Shown here piece by piece: positions 31,197-39,880 of a stretch of DNA of 64,000 bases (position 1 is the stretch's first letter; each line of letters begins with the position of its first letter). Source of the stretch: Nitrospira sp. (GTDB taxonomy: Bacteria; Nitrospirota; Nitrospiria; Nitrospirales; Nitrospiraceae); contig JALHPO010000001.1 of assembly GCA_022842445.1 (NCBI GenBank), positions 62,001-126,000 of the forward strand, read 5' to 3'. The notes under the pieces are model-generated. The model saw only the letters and a program-made list of their open reading frames with translations, made no database searches and had not been told where the DNA came from. Position numbers and translations under genes: made by a program.

Positions 31197-33149
31197 TCAT
31201 CCCACCTCGTGACTTGTGACCCGGCTCATCCCTTCATCGCCTTCCGGACGGGCCACCGGCCAGGTAATCAAACCCGACACCCCTTCCGGCGATCCGACCG
31301 GCTGGGTTTGCTGCGCATAGATCTGCGGCAACCGGTTGGTTCCAAACTTCGAGATATATAGAAACACATGTTCGCGCGAGTTGACGCGCACCGCCCAAGG
31401 GTGAAAATCGTTCTTGTAGAACTCTTCACAAAGCTGCATCGCATCCAGGCAGGACAGCGTGCTGGGGTCATTCAGTGTGTAGTAGTAATCGAGCGGGAGA
31501 TCATACTCTTCCTGTTTATGAATCGTAATGCCGAATTGTTCCGGACGGCGCACCATCGGCGTATGGCGGTACGCTACGAAATAGAACAGTTCCAGCGAGT
31601 GAATCGCCGGCTGGTTCTCAAGGACGAACCGCCTGGTTTCCATCGCTTCCTCGAACGTTTCGCCCGGAAATCCGTAGAAGGCCATCACATGGTTCCAGAT
31701 CCCGGCCTGCGCCGCCATCTGAAGATTGCGCTGGATCACGTGCTTCGTCGCGTGCTTGTCCATGAGATTCAACACGCGCTCGTTCGCCGATTCCATGCCG
31801 TAATAGAGCGTACAGCAGCCGGCCTTGGCGGCGAGATCCCAGGTGGCCTGGTCTTGTAGCGTCTCCTCAAATCGGATCAGGGTCGTCCACTTGATCCCGA
31901 CGTCCTGATCGATCAGCAGCTGTGAAACTTTCTTAAACAGTGCCGGCGGATAGGATTCGTCGGAAAAGAGGAAGTGCCGGCAGCGATACTTGTCCCGCAG
32001 CGCCTTGATCTGTTCGACCACCAGCTGGACCGGCATCCCCCGATACTGATCAAAATACCCCTGGCCATGGTCGCAGAATGTGCAGCGCCCCCAATAGCAG
32101 CCGCGCGTCGCCAGGTAGGGAATGATCAGTTCCGGAACGAAGTAGCGATCCAGCGGCATCCCCTCGAAGTCCGGCAACGGCAGCGCAGCCGTCTTCTCGG
32201 TATAGACTTCGGTATTCCGGTGAAGACCTGTGTCATCGCGATAAATCAAGTTCGGCACGGTGGCGATCGGTCGCTGTCCGTTCAAGGATTCAATGAGCCA
32301 CAGGAGCGCATGCTCTCCCTCATAAAGAATTGCTGAATCAAAGACTTCCGTGAAAAACCGCTCGTGATTCACTAGGTCCTCGTGAAGGCGCGTAATGACG
32401 TTGCCGCCCACCACCACATGGATCTGCGGGAACGTGTCCTTAATCATCTTTGCGAAGGTCAGACCCGCTAAGAACTGCATCTGCGTCCCGATGGAAATCC
32501 CGATCACATCCGGCTGCTCTCTCGCCACCTCCGGCATGACCAGCTGATTACAGAGATCCCGATAGACGTTCACCTGCTCATCTTCTAAACAGGCAAACAC
32601 TTCCTTCGAAACACCGGGACGATAGCCTAAGTTGCTTTCCATCGGATAGAACACCAGCGAGGCGGGATAGTACGCGGCGGAGATATAGGCCATGGCCTCA
32701 CGAAAGGTATTGAGCGCCCCCTCCAGAATCTCTGCCTCATAGAACCGTTCGCCACGCACGATCAGCTTGGCATCCTCCGCCCGTTCCGCGAGATCGAACA
32801 CATCGACATCATAGGCCTGCTCAACCACTGCTTTTTGTCCCACATCACGTTCGGTCAGACTTCCCGCCTTCTCTTTGTCCTGCAATGCTTTGAGCTGCAT
32901 GCCCAATCGGGCCTTCACCCAGATCAAAAACTCCACACTGAAGAAATGATCCCACATCCCGATATTGATATCGCGCTGGATGACGGTATGGCCCGCCTCC
33001 CGCAATACAGCAGTCAAGGAAGGCAAGGCGAGATAGGGCGCTGTCGGCACCCACTCAGGCGGGAATAGGAGCATGACCTTGGATTGCTTCCGATCTTCTT
33101 TCTTGATCGGAGCCAGGCCGTCAATTTGTACAAGTCCACTCGCGCTCAT
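31197..33149 (-). CDS. B12-binding-domain radical SAM protein (copy 1)
   Basis: 650 residues. The N-terminal part carries a cobalamin-binding-like Rossmann domain (PSLTAVLREAGHTVIQRDIN, later VVVGGNVITRL). The radical SAM core follows, with cluster cysteines C351, C356 and C359 in RGCYWGRCTFCDHG, a CX4CX2C spacing rather than CX3CX2C. Late hallmarks include FYGFPGETFEEAM. The C-terminal ~60 residues differ from copy 2. Such enzymes methylate or rearrange unreactive carbons; the substrate is unknown. No clear ribosome site precedes the ATG at 33149. Confidence 0.85.
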   Translation of the reverse strand: MSASGLVQIDGLAPIKKEDRKQSKVMLLFPPEWVPTAPYLALPSLTAVLREAGHTVIQRDINIGMWDHFFSVEFLIWVKARLGMQLKALQDKEKAGSLTERDVGQKAVVEQAYDVDVFDLAERAEDAKLIVRGERFYEAEILEGALNTFREAMAYISAAYYPASLVFYPMESNLGYRPGVSKEVFACLEDEQVNVYRDLCNQLVMPEVAREQPDVIGISIGTQMQFLAGLTFAKMIKDTFPQIHVVVGGNVITRLHEDLVNHERFFTEVFDSAILYEGEHALLWLIESLNGQRPIATVPNLIYRDDTGLHRNTEVYTEKTAALPLPDFEGMPLDRYFVPELIIPYLATRGCYWGRCTFCDHGQGYFDQYRGMPVQLVVEQIKALRDKYRCRHFLFSDESYPPALFKKVSQLLIDQDVGIKWTTLIRFEETLQDQATWDLAAKAGCCTLYYGMESANERVLNLMDKHATKHVIQRNLQMAAQAGIWNHVMAFYGFPGETFEEAMETRRFVLENQPAIHSLELFYFVAYRHTPMVRRPEQFGITIHKQEEYDLPLDYYYTLNDPSTLSCLDAMQLCEEFYKNDFHPWAVRVNSREHVFLYISKFGTNRLPQIYAQQTQPVGSPEGVSGLITWPVARPEGDEGMSRVTSHEVG

Positions 33150-33159
33150 GTTTGTTCTT

Positions 33160-33242
33160 TGTTAGGCGTGAAACGTAAGGCGTCAGGTGTAACCCAAGGA
33201 TTGCATCCTCGCCCCTTACGCCTCACCCCTTACCCCTTACGG
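33160..33242. repeat. Heptad-repeat palindrome, family B, between the radical SAM genes
   Basis: Units TGTTAGG, CGTGAAA, CGTAAGG, CGTCAGG (33160-33187) face CCTTACG, CCTCACC, CCTTACC, CCTTACG (33214-33241). It fills the gap between the two tandem radical SAM genes, so it would form a hairpin in an mRNA spanning both. Confidence 0.75.
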
Positions 33243-33248
33243 CCCCCA

Positions 33249-35147
33249 TTACATTTTCCCCGCCAATGTGTGCGTGACTCCGGATATTTTTGCAGCTTCA
33301 TACTGCAGGTCTTGCCGCTTTTCTAAACCAAATTTTGAAATGTAGAGAAAGATGTATTCCCGGATGTACAGGCGCAGATCCCAGCCTGGATTGTGGTTCC
33401 GCTCGAATTGCTCGAACACACGCTCCGCCTCTTCAATGCTCATCCCATGTTTCACTGTGTAATAGTAGTCGAGCGCCAAGTCCCATTCGGGATTCTTGTA
33501 GGCGGTCACCCCCCACTTCTCCGGATGCCTGGCGACCGGGTTGTGCCGGCCCAGGTCGAAGGTACCGAAGCCCAGGGAATGCACATGGTCCTTGTTCGCT
33601 TCAAGAAATTGTACCGATTGCCAGGCCTCCTCCTTCGTCTCACCGGGAAATCCGAAGAAGCCCATACAGTGGTTCCAAATGCCCGCATCGGCCGTGAGCT
33701 GCAAATGCTTCGTCATGATCTCAGTCGTGGTCGCCTTATCCATGAGCTGCAGAACTCGCTCGACGCCAGACTCATAACCGAAGTGGAGATACTTGCACCC
33801 CGATTCCTTCGCATCTTGCCACACCGTCTGATCCAGCAAACTCTTTTCAAACCGCATGTGCGTGGTCCAGACGATGCCCATCTTGCTGTCGATCAGCCCG
33901 CGCGCCAACTTGCGGAAGAGCGCCGGCGGATAGGATTCGTCCGTAAAATGGAAATGCTTCGCGCCATATTTGTCGCGCAGGTATTGGATTTCACCCAGGG
34001 CCTCTTGAATGGTCTTTGATCGGTAGCCTGCCGTATAGCCCTCACCATGGTCGCAGAACTCGCAGCGGCCCCAGTAGCAGCCACGTGTCGCCAGATAGGG
34101 CATGATCTTCGTCGGGACGAAGTATTTTTCCAGCGGCAGGCCGTCGAAATCCGGCGGCGGAAGCGCGTGCATATCTTCCGCAAAACTGATCGTGGAGGCG
34201 TGGATGCCGGCCTCATCCTTATAGATGGTATTGGGCACCGCGGCCAAACTCCGCTTCGCCCCCACGGCCGAGACCAGCTGCACAAAGGCCGTCTCCCCTT
34301 CATAGACCACGGCGCTGTCAAAATACTGAAACAGGGGCGACTGGGGCAGCACATCGCGCAGGCGGGTTACCGTATTACCGCCAATCGTCACGTGGATATG
34401 GGGGAAGTGCTGCTTGATGAGGGCGCAGAAGGTCATGGTGGAAAACATCTGCTGCTGGAGGACGATCGAGATGCCGATCACATCCGGCTGCTCTTTCTCG
34501 ATCACCGGCTTCACAAGATGCTCAAACACATCGCGGTAGATGTTGACCTGGATGTCGTTCACCGCGTCCATAATCTCGGACGAGACGAAGACCTTGTACG
34601 AGAGATTCGTCTCCATCGGCGGCATGCAGATCCGCGCCGGAGCATAGACCATCGAGATGACCGCAGTAACTTCTCGAAAGACTTGAATGGCCCACTCTAA
34701 CTGATCGATATCGTAGAACTCTTCTCCTCTGATAATACGCTTGGCCTGCTCCGCCTTCTTGATCAATTCATCGATCTTCTGGCGGGTCACGTCGCACAGC
34801 GCCAGCTGCAAATCCATCTCATTGGCGTCGAGATCCCGCTTCTTCGAGAGCTTCCGCAGCCGGTCCAACTGCTGCGGCACCTTGCGGAGAACTCTCTTCA
34901 AAAAGTCCTCGCTGAAGTACCAGTCCCACATCTCCAGATTGATATCTTTTTGAATGACCGTATGGCCTGCCTGCCGCAGGACGGCGGTGAGGGAGGGAAG
35001 ACTCAAATAGGGTTCGGAGGGGTACCAATCGGGCGGGAAGATCAGCATGACCTTCATCTTCCGGCCACTGGTGGCTTCGAAGGACTGACGATTGAGGAGG
35101 ATCAGCTCTTTAGAAGCCCGCTCGCCTTTAGAATACTCGATACGCAT
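33249..35147 (-). CDS. B12-binding-domain radical SAM protein (copy 2)
   Basis: A paralogue of the next gene downstream, about 632 residues from the ATG at 35147 (the ATG of the MKVMLIFPPDWY segment ~90 bases further in is also possible). Shared features are the N-terminal domain PSLTAVLRQAGHTVIQKDIN, THVTIGGNTVTRLRD-type strands and the same CX4CX2C cluster motif in RGCYWGRCEFCDHGEGY, then GFFGFPGETKEEAW. The two proteins are similar over most of their length, so they arose by duplication. The function is unknown. Confidence 0.85.
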   Translation of the reverse strand: MRIEYSKGERASKELILLNRQSFEATSGRKMKVMLIFPPDWYPSEPYLSLPSLTAVLRQAGHTVIQKDINLEMWDWYFSEDFLKRVLRKVPQQLDRLRKLSKKRDLDANEMDLQLALCDVTRQKIDELIKKAEQAKRIIRGEEFYDIDQLEWAIQVFREVTAVISMVYAPARICMPPMETNLSYKVFVSSEIMDAVNDIQVNIYRDVFEHLVKPVIEKEQPDVIGISIVLQQQMFSTMTFCALIKQHFPHIHVTIGGNTVTRLRDVLPQSPLFQYFDSAVVYEGETAFVQLVSAVGAKRSLAAVPNTIYKDEAGIHASTISFAEDMHALPPPDFDGLPLEKYFVPTKIMPYLATRGCYWGRCEFCDHGEGYTAGYRSKTIQEALGEIQYLRDKYGAKHFHFTDESYPPALFRKLARGLIDSKMGIVWTTHMRFEKSLLDQTVWQDAKESGCKYLHFGYESGVERVLQLMDKATTTEIMTKHLQLTADAGIWNHCMGFFGFPGETKEEAWQSVQFLEANKDHVHSLGFGTFDLGRHNPVARHPEKWGVTAYKNPEWDLALDYYYTVKHGMSIEEAERVFEQFERNHNPGWDLRLYIREYIFLYISKFGLEKRQDLQYEAAKISGVTHTLAGKM

Positions 35148-35337
35148 CCCGGCCTGATCCTTGCTCAAACTTGCCAAAACTGACAAGAAAGCCAATGGGT
35201 TAGATTCAGAGTGGCTATTTTAGGGGGCGAAAGAGGGAGATGCAAGGGCAGGAGGGATTGCGGGGCGACCAGGCACTTTCCTCTGCTCGCTGACCGCGCA
35301 CGCAAGATCTGATTAGACTTTTAGATCATGGGCGGTG

Positions 35338-35550
35338 CTCGGTCAATGCGCGCAATAAGGAAAGTACCTCGCCCCCCCCCGCATATGAAGAGAAGAAGAG
35401 AAAAGCAACATCGGTCGACGATCCAACCCATTCGTCCTCGCTCCACCCATCCCCCAGTGGGTCCCTTCCGCTGCGGGCGAATGGGCACCCAAATCGACGC
35501 CACCCGAAAGCGAGGAAAAGTTATGAGAAGACACTCGGTCAATGCGCGCA
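35338..35550. repeat. Direct repeat pair, 196 bp apart
   Basis: CTCGGTCAATGCGCGCA followed by RTAARGAA occurs at 35338 and 35534. Similarity fades after about 30 bases. It may mark the ends of a decayed small insertion or a partial duplication. Confidence 0.6.
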
Positions 35551-35591
35551 GTAAAGAACCGCCTGCCCTCCCCTTCTTGAGTCTAGAAAGA

Positions 35592-35764
35592 GGGTCAAGT
35601 CTTGCAATCCAACACCACCCTGCCGCCGCCACGCCCTCTACCGCCCCCCCCTGCTCCGTTTAATCGGTGCTCGCCGTAGGATGCCTCTCGGAGGGTAGCT
35701 GGAGTTCCGCCTCACGGCGCCGCCATAGACCCGCCCTCTCCGACAAAGTAGAATGTCCCCGTTT
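35592..35764. repeat. REP-like repeat cluster
   Basis: Three pieces recur elsewhere in 35-45 kb: GTCAAGTCTTGCAATCCAAC at about 35594 (also near 36450 and, diverged, 39832), GCCGCCGCCACGCC at 35622 (also near 37109, 38122 and 39860), and GCCATAGACCC...AAGTAGAATGTCCCC at 35722-35764 (also 37145-37187). Similar GGGGACATTCTACTT-type termini are known from REP elements mobilised by IS200-like REP-associated tyrosine transposases; no transposase gene is in the window. Confidence 0.6.
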
Positions 35765-35816
35765 CGTTCTGTTTCAGCCCGGCCTTTGCGCACATGCCAG
35801 AGGAGACCTGAGCGAG

Positions 35817-36179
35817 ATGCTCTATCGAGCCGGTGCGGATCTTGTGTTGTGTGTGCATTTAGCGTTTGTGGCATTTGCAGTGTTCGGAGGATTCCTGGTG
35901 TGTTGTGATCCCGGCTGGACATGGGTACACATTTCCGTCGTGCTCTGGTCTTCGATCGTCAATCTGATGAGCTGGACCTGTCCCCTTACGCCGATCGAGC
36001 AGACTCTACGTCGTCGTGCTGGCGAATCCGGCTATTCCGGCGGCTTTGTGCAGCACTACGTTGGACGCCTTGTCTATCCACGCGGCATGCCGCGCCAATT
36101 GGAGCTGGTGGCCGGGGTTTCTGTTGTGGTGGGCAATGTGCTGGTCTATGCGTTGATGTTTGCTCTAGCTGGACAATGA
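35817..36179 (+). CDS. DUF2784 family membrane protein
   Basis: A 120-residue integral membrane protein with three or four hydrophobic segments. The start LYRAGADLVLCVHLAFVAF, the central WTCPLTPIEQTLRRRAG and the final hydrophobic helix match DUF2784, a family without known function. The ATG at 35817 follows AGGAG at a slightly long distance; the frame extends further upstream into REP-like sequence that is not coding. It stands alone. Confidence 0.8.
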   Translation: MLYRAGADLVLCVHLAFVAFAVFGGFLVCCDPGWTWVHISVVLWSSIVNLMSWTCPLTPIEQTLRRRAGESGYSGGFVQHYVGRLVYPRGMPRQLELVAGVSVVVGNVLVYALMFALAGQ

Positions 36180-36222
36180 CCCCTAGCAGTTTCGCGCACT
36201 GATAAAGCGATTTGGGAGAAAC

Positions 36223-36240
36223 AACGGGGACATTCTGAAC
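36223..36240. repeat. REP-like terminus
   Basis: AACGGGGACATTCTGAAC is the reverse complement, with small changes, of the AAGTAGAATGTCCCCG pieces at 35.7 and 37.2 kb. With the copy at 35722 it brackets the DUF2784 gene in inverted orientation. Confidence 0.5.
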
Positions 36241-36263
36241 CTTCAAGCAAGAGTTAGGTCTTC

Positions 36264-36624
36264 GCCGCCGCAGCCTCCGCCACGCCCTCCGGTTGTGTCG
36301 TGAGCGTGTACTACGGTCCTGTCAGATGGCAGAGGGATCGCTGCTGGTGATGACTCGCGCAGTGATACGTGGATGCGATGTAGCCTTGGTATCTCACCTT
36401 CCCTGAGACAGGTGCATGACAGCGGTTTCTGCGAAAAAAGAATAAGGGGTCAGGTCTTGCAATCCAACACCCCCACCCGCCGCCACTCCTCTGGCCGTTT
36501 CCTGAGCGTTTGTGACGGTCCAGTCAGATGGCAGAGGGATCGCTGCTCTTTATCCCACCCACCCTTCTATGCCTTGCTATCTGAACTTTCTATCCTGAGA
36601 CAGGTGCATGATAGCGGTTTCTGC
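36264..36624. repeat. Diverged ~195-200 bp tandem duplication at the smbP 3' end
   Basis: Two blocks repeat in the same order: GTCAGATGGCAGAGGGATCG at 36321 and 36523, and GAGACAGGTGCATGA at 36405 and 36597, so offsets are about 192-202 bases. The second copy includes the true smbP end; the first copy carries only a remnant. REP-like GGTCAGGTCTTGCAATCC (about 36449) lies between them. Confidence 0.75.
36394..36433 (-). pseudogene. Remnant of a duplicated smbP 3' end
   Basis: On the minus strand this reads AETAVMHLSQGR then stop, nearly the same as the end of the neighbouring intact gene (AETAIMHLSQDRKFR). Nothing upstream continues the gene because REP-like sequence intervenes. It is a short broken copy left by duplication. 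Confidence 0.65.
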
Positions 36625-36972
36625 GTGTTTCGCAGCTACGTCGGCATGGCCCGCTTTCCCATGCTCAATAGCAGCATTCAGATGCGTGATCCCTTCGTCC
36701 ACATGCGGATAATCCTTGCCTATATTCAGGGCATACTGCCGTGCAGCTTCCGCATGTGCCACGAGTTCCTCTATGTGACCCTGTTTGCTATGGTCCACCG
36801 CCTCTGTCGCGTGATCGATGGCATCTTTACGGTTCTGCTCTTCGAGACGCACAACGTTAAGCCGTGCCCCACCCCCTGCTCCGAAGATCGGCTGTACAGG
36901 CAACACAGTGGTGGCGACCACGGCTAGGACTCCGGCCATTATGACTGTCAGTTGGGTTGTAGATCGTTTCAT
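36577..36972 (-). CDS. smbP: SmbP-like periplasmic small metal-binding protein
   Basis: 131 residues with a cleavable signal peptide (hydrophobic to about residue 32). The mature part is a His-rich four-helix-like repeat: DHATEAVDHSKQGH, LVAHAEAARQYA, GITHLNAAIEHGKAGH and AKHAETAIMHL. This matches SmbP of nitrifiers, which binds several copper or other divalent ions. The ATG at 36972 lies eight bases after AAGGGA; the ATG at 36978 is possible. Its 3' end has been duplicated downstream. A role in copper handling is inferred from the family. Confidence 0.82.
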   Translation of the reverse strand: MKRSTTQLTVIMAGVLAVVATTVLPVQPIFGAGGGARLNVVRLEEQNRKDAIDHATEAVDHSKQGHIEELVAHAEAARQYALNIGKDYPHVDEGITHLNAAIEHGKAGHADVAAKHAETAIMHLSQDRKFR

Positions 36973-37106
36973 CGGCATGTTCCCTTTCCCAAGAGAGGTG
37001 AAAAGCCCTCCATAGACCAACAGAAAGCACCGTCCGTCTTTAGGAGGTGGCATTGTATCACCCCCTCCTGCCTCTGGCGAGTCTCGTCAAGTCACCCGAC
37101 ACTCCC

Positions 37107-37187
37107 AGCCGCCGCCACGCCCTCCAACCGCCCCTTCCAATCACGCCATAGACCCACCCACTCCGAAAAAGTAGAATGTCCCCGTTT
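37107..37187. repeat. REP-like repeat cluster
   Basis: GCCGCCGCCACGCCCTCC (about 37109) followed by GCCATAGACCC and AAGTAGAATGTCCCCGTTT (to 37187), in the same order and spacing as at 35622-35764, apart from loss of some sequence between. It lies between the divergent smbP and reductase genes. Confidence 0.6.
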
Positions 37188-37311
37188 GTTTTCTCACGGT
37201 GATCATGAGAAATCTAGCCTGCCCCTTGACAGTCTATTTTCGTGTTCAAGGGCTCAGATAAGATATCAAGAGTCCGTAGCGAACTCTGTCCGAATAGAGG
37301 GGGACTCAAGG

Positions 37312-38037
37312 ATGCAGACAAACGCCGCCGAGGTCGCCAGAGTGCATGATCTCACACATGATGTCCGTGAGCTTGACTTGCGATTGATCTCGCCTGCGAC
37401 ACTGGACTTCCAGCCGGGGCAATTCATTTCTTTTGAGATTCCCATCGAAGGGAGGCCGCATCCGATCACACGCGCCTATTCGATTGCTTCGCCGCCCAGT
37501 CAACGGGGCCTCCTGACATTGGTCTTCAACCGCGTGGACCACGGACCCGGCTCGACATTTCTATTTGGTCTCAAACCCGGCGATCAAGTTCACTTCAAAG
37601 GACCTGCGGGAAACTTTCGTCTGAGCGACGATGCGTCACGCAATCTCCTGTTTGTCGCGACCGGCACGGGGATTGCCCCGCTCCGGTCTATGCTCCATAC
37701 CCTGTTACCCAAAGGCACCCCGCAGGTCGTGTCCTTGCTCTGGGGTCTCCGAGCTCAGCGGGATCTGTACTATCAAGCAGAGCTGCACGAACTCGCTGCC
37801 CGGCATCCCATGTTTCACAGTACCACCACATTGTCTCGTCCGGATCCGGGATGGACCGGTCCGACCGGCCGCGTCACCGCTCTGGTGCAGGAGCGCGTCG
37901 CGACAGTGGACAAGCTCGCGGTATATCTCTGCGGAAACGGCGGCATGATTAAGGACGTGACCGACTTTCTCCGCTCGAAAGGCCTCTGCCCGATCTATCG
38001 CGAAAAGTGGTACGACGAAGAGCATGAAGAGGAATGA
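37312..38037 (+). CDS. FAD/NAD(P)-binding ferredoxin-reductase-type oxidoreductase
   Basis: 241 residues of the FNR superfamily. The FAD-binding motif RAYSIASPP, the glycine-rich NAD(P) motif GTGIAPLRSM and the C-terminal YLCGNGGMIKDV are clear. There is no fused iron-sulfur or globin domain, so it would use a separate electron acceptor. The ATG at 37312 is preceded by GAGGGGG; the frame is open upstream into repeats, which I exclude. Its electron partner is unknown. Confidence 0.87.
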   Translation: MQTNAAEVARVHDLTHDVRELDLRLISPATLDFQPGQFISFEIPIEGRPHPITRAYSIASPPSQRGLLTLVFNRVDHGPGSTFLFGLKPGDQVHFKGPAGNFRLSDDASRNLLFVATGTGIAPLRSMLHTLLPKGTPQVVSLLWGLRAQRDLYYQAELHELAARHPMFHSTTTLSRPDPGWTGPTGRVTALVQERVATVDKLAVYLCGNGGMIKDVTDFLRSKGLCPIYREKWYDEEHEEE

Positions 38038-38060
38038 CATTGCGGTCAGGAGCTGGCGAA

Positions 38061-38140
38061 AAATGGGGACAGGCTACTTTTCTGATGGCTTCGTGAACCG
38101 CCCTCGCTTTCAGGGTCCCCAGCCGCCGCCACGCCCTCCC
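38061..38140. repeat. REP-like repeat
   Basis: AAATGGGGACAGGCTACTTTT at its start and GCCGCCGCCACGCCCTCCC at its end, with a short GC-rich hairpin between. It lies directly after the reductase gene. The rest of the gap to 38322 holds the palindrome at 38220 and no gene. Confidence 0.6.
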
Positions 38141-38219
38141 TGCGTGACTTGTCCTGATATGGTCGAAGCAAGCCAGCCGATGGGCTGCCGCCGTTCTCGC
38201 CCATGTTCGTGCGCCCCTC

Positions 38220-38245
38220 GACTGGGTCTATCGATAGACCCAGTC
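38220..38245. repeat. Perfect 26-bp palindrome
   Basis: Each half reads GACTGGGTCTATC, so the 26 bases equal their own reverse complement, centred on TCGA. The right half plus the following bases resembles the CATAGACCC...AAGTAGAATG repeat piece. It could be a REP hairpin, operator or resolution site. Confidence 0.7.
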
Positions 38246-38322
38246 TATGAGAAAGAGTAGAGTAATGGCACTCATACCTTTCCCTTGAGCGGGTTCTCTG
38301 AGGCCGGAGAAACGAGCGGAGG

Positions 38323-38697
38323 GTGGCACGATCAAAGCATCTCGCGGGGTTACTCGGCCCCAGCCTGATTGCCGTCACTCTTACCGAATCCATCAACGCC
38401 GACATCTTTATCAACACGTCGGCGCATCTCGTGTACCTCAACGGCGCGTTACTGTTTGTTGCCGGCCTGGCGATCGTCCGCACCCACAACCTATGGAGTG
38501 CTCGCTGGCCCGTCTTGATCACGCTCATGGGATGGACATGTCTTCTCGTCGGGCTTGCCAGAATGACCGCTCCGGTTTCCGCCCTTCAGGCTGCTCAATA
38601 TCCCACGGCTGTGCAGGCGCTCACTGTTCTGCTTTTCGTCATTGGAATCATTCTGAGCGTTTATGCGTACCGTCGAGAGGACACCAGGAGGGAATAA
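38323..38697 (+). CDS. Hypothetical four-helix membrane protein
   Basis: 124 residues with four hydrophobic segments (about 8-25, 33-52, 62-80 and 97-115) and a charged C-terminus YRREDTRRE. I do not recognise the family. The frame starts at a GTG placed too close to a GGAGG to be ideal, so the true start is unsure. It is followed after 53 bases by an MDR oxidoreductase on the same strand. Confidence 0.55.
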   Translation: MARSKHLAGLLGPSLIAVTLTESINADIFINTSAHLVYLNGALLFVAGLAIVRTHNLWSARWPVLITLMGWTCLLVGLARMTAPVSALQAAQYPTAVQALTVLLFVIGIILSVYAYRREDTRRE

Positions 38698-38750
38698 CCG
38701 GCATAGCGTATTCTCAGCACTCGCGCCTCATCCCCCCAAAGAAGCGATCT

Positions 38751-39794
38751 ATGAAACACACACGCATCATCGTCACTCACTACGGCGGGCCTGATGCGCT
38801 TCGGCTGATTGAAGAAGAGCGTCCGGAGCCAAAGCAGGGTGAAGTGCGCGTGAAAGTACTGGCCGCAGGTGTGTCCCTTCCCGACCTCATGATGCGCGAG
38901 GGCATTCATCCCGAAACACCTCCGCTCCCCTTCACGCCCGGGTGGGATCTGGTCGGCGTGGTGGATCGGCTCGGCAATGGTGTCTCCGGGATCACACCGG
39001 GTCAGATCGTTGCTGCACTCCCGATCCACGGTGCCTATGCGGGATTTGTCTGCTTGCCAGAAAATGAGCTGGTGCCGGTGCCGTCCGGCCTGAAACCCGC
39101 CGAGGCTGTCAGTCTGGTGCTGAACTACATCACGGCCTACCAGATGCTGCATCGCTCGGCTAAGGTTGCATCCGGCCAGCGCGTGTTAATCCACGGGGCG
39201 GCCGGCGGCGTCGGCTCGGCCCTCTTGCAGCTCGGGCGTCTTACTGGATTGGAGATGTACGGCACCTGTTCATCCCGTGGAGCCTCGACCGTAACCAAAC
39301 TGGGTGCAACCCCGATCGATTACGAGCATCACGACTTCGTGAAAGAAATTCATCGCCTTGCGGATGAGGGAGTTGACGTGGTCTTTGACAGTATCGGAGG
39401 CACCCATATCTGGCGGTCGCGCGAGGCTCTCCGGTCCGGCGGGATGGTCGTAGCCTATGGTCTGACTGGCTCGCTGCGAGGAGGACGTTTGGCGTCAGGT
39501 CATTCAGGTCATCGTCACCGCTTTCGCGCCATTGCGAGCTTCGGACTATATATTGCGGGCAGCTGGCTACTCCCAGGGCGGAGGCGGGTGATCCCGTACA
39601 GCATCCAGTGGTTCAAACGGCTCAAGCCAGCCTGGTTTCGCCAAGATTTGATCGCCCTGTTCGACCTGCTTCACCAGCATAAGATTAACCCGCTTATCGC
39701 GCAGTGCCTGCCGATTTCCGGGGCACGACAGGCGCATGAGTTACTTGGAAAGGGAGGCCTGTCGGGCAAGATCGTACTCGTGAGCGATACATGA
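38751..39794 (+). CDS. Quinone-reductase-type MDR oxidoreductase
   Basis: 347 residues of the zinc-independent medium-chain reductase group. The nucleotide motif HGAAGGVGSALLQLGRL is present, and no structural-zinc cysteine cluster. An extra segment around residues 240-290 (GGRLASGHSGHRHRFRAIAS and a hydrophobic stretch) is unusual and could touch the membrane. The ATG at 38751 is chosen by alignment of the N-terminus. The substrate is unknown. Confidence 0.85.
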   Translation: MKHTRIIVTHYGGPDALRLIEEERPEPKQGEVRVKVLAAGVSLPDLMMREGIHPETPPLPFTPGWDLVGVVDRLGNGVSGITPGQIVAALPIHGAYAGFVCLPENELVPVPSGLKPAEAVSLVLNYITAYQMLHRSAKVASGQRVLIHGAAGGVGSALLQLGRLTGLEMYGTCSSRGASTVTKLGATPIDYEHHDFVKEIHRLADEGVDVVFDSIGGTHIWRSREALRSGGMVVAYGLTGSLRGGRLASGHSGHRHRFRAIASFGLYIAGSWLLPGRRRVIPYSIQWFKRLKPAWFRQDLIALFDLLHQHKINPLIAQCLPISGARQAHELLGKGGLSGKIVLVSDT

Positions 39795-39828
39795 GAGCCC
39801 GACTCAGCAATGAAGTGCGGAGCATGGT

Positions 39829-39880
39829 ACGGAATCAAGTCTTCCAATCAGACAACCCCAGCCGCCGCCACGCCATCCCT
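39829..39880. repeat. REP-like repeat
   Basis: A diverged copy of the CAAGTCTTGCAATCC piece followed by CCAGCCGCCGCCACGCCATCC, in the same order as at 35.6 and 36.45 kb. The rest of 39795-40070 shows no gene. Confidence 0.55.

Larger units (their letters stand above)
35148..35816. other. Gene-free region with repeats upstream of the radical SAM pair
   Basis: No frame here has a ribosome site plus plausible protein. It contains a run of C at about 35372-35380, a direct repeat CTCGGTCAATGCGCGCA at 35338-35354 and 35534-35550, and two REP-like pieces described separately. The promoter of the radical SAM genes should lie in 35150-35300 but I see no convincing one. Confidence 0.5.

Noticed and set aside
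36373-36927. 184-residue plus-strand frame over smbP
   Set aside because: It is antisense to smbP and includes REP-like sequence; no ribosome site.
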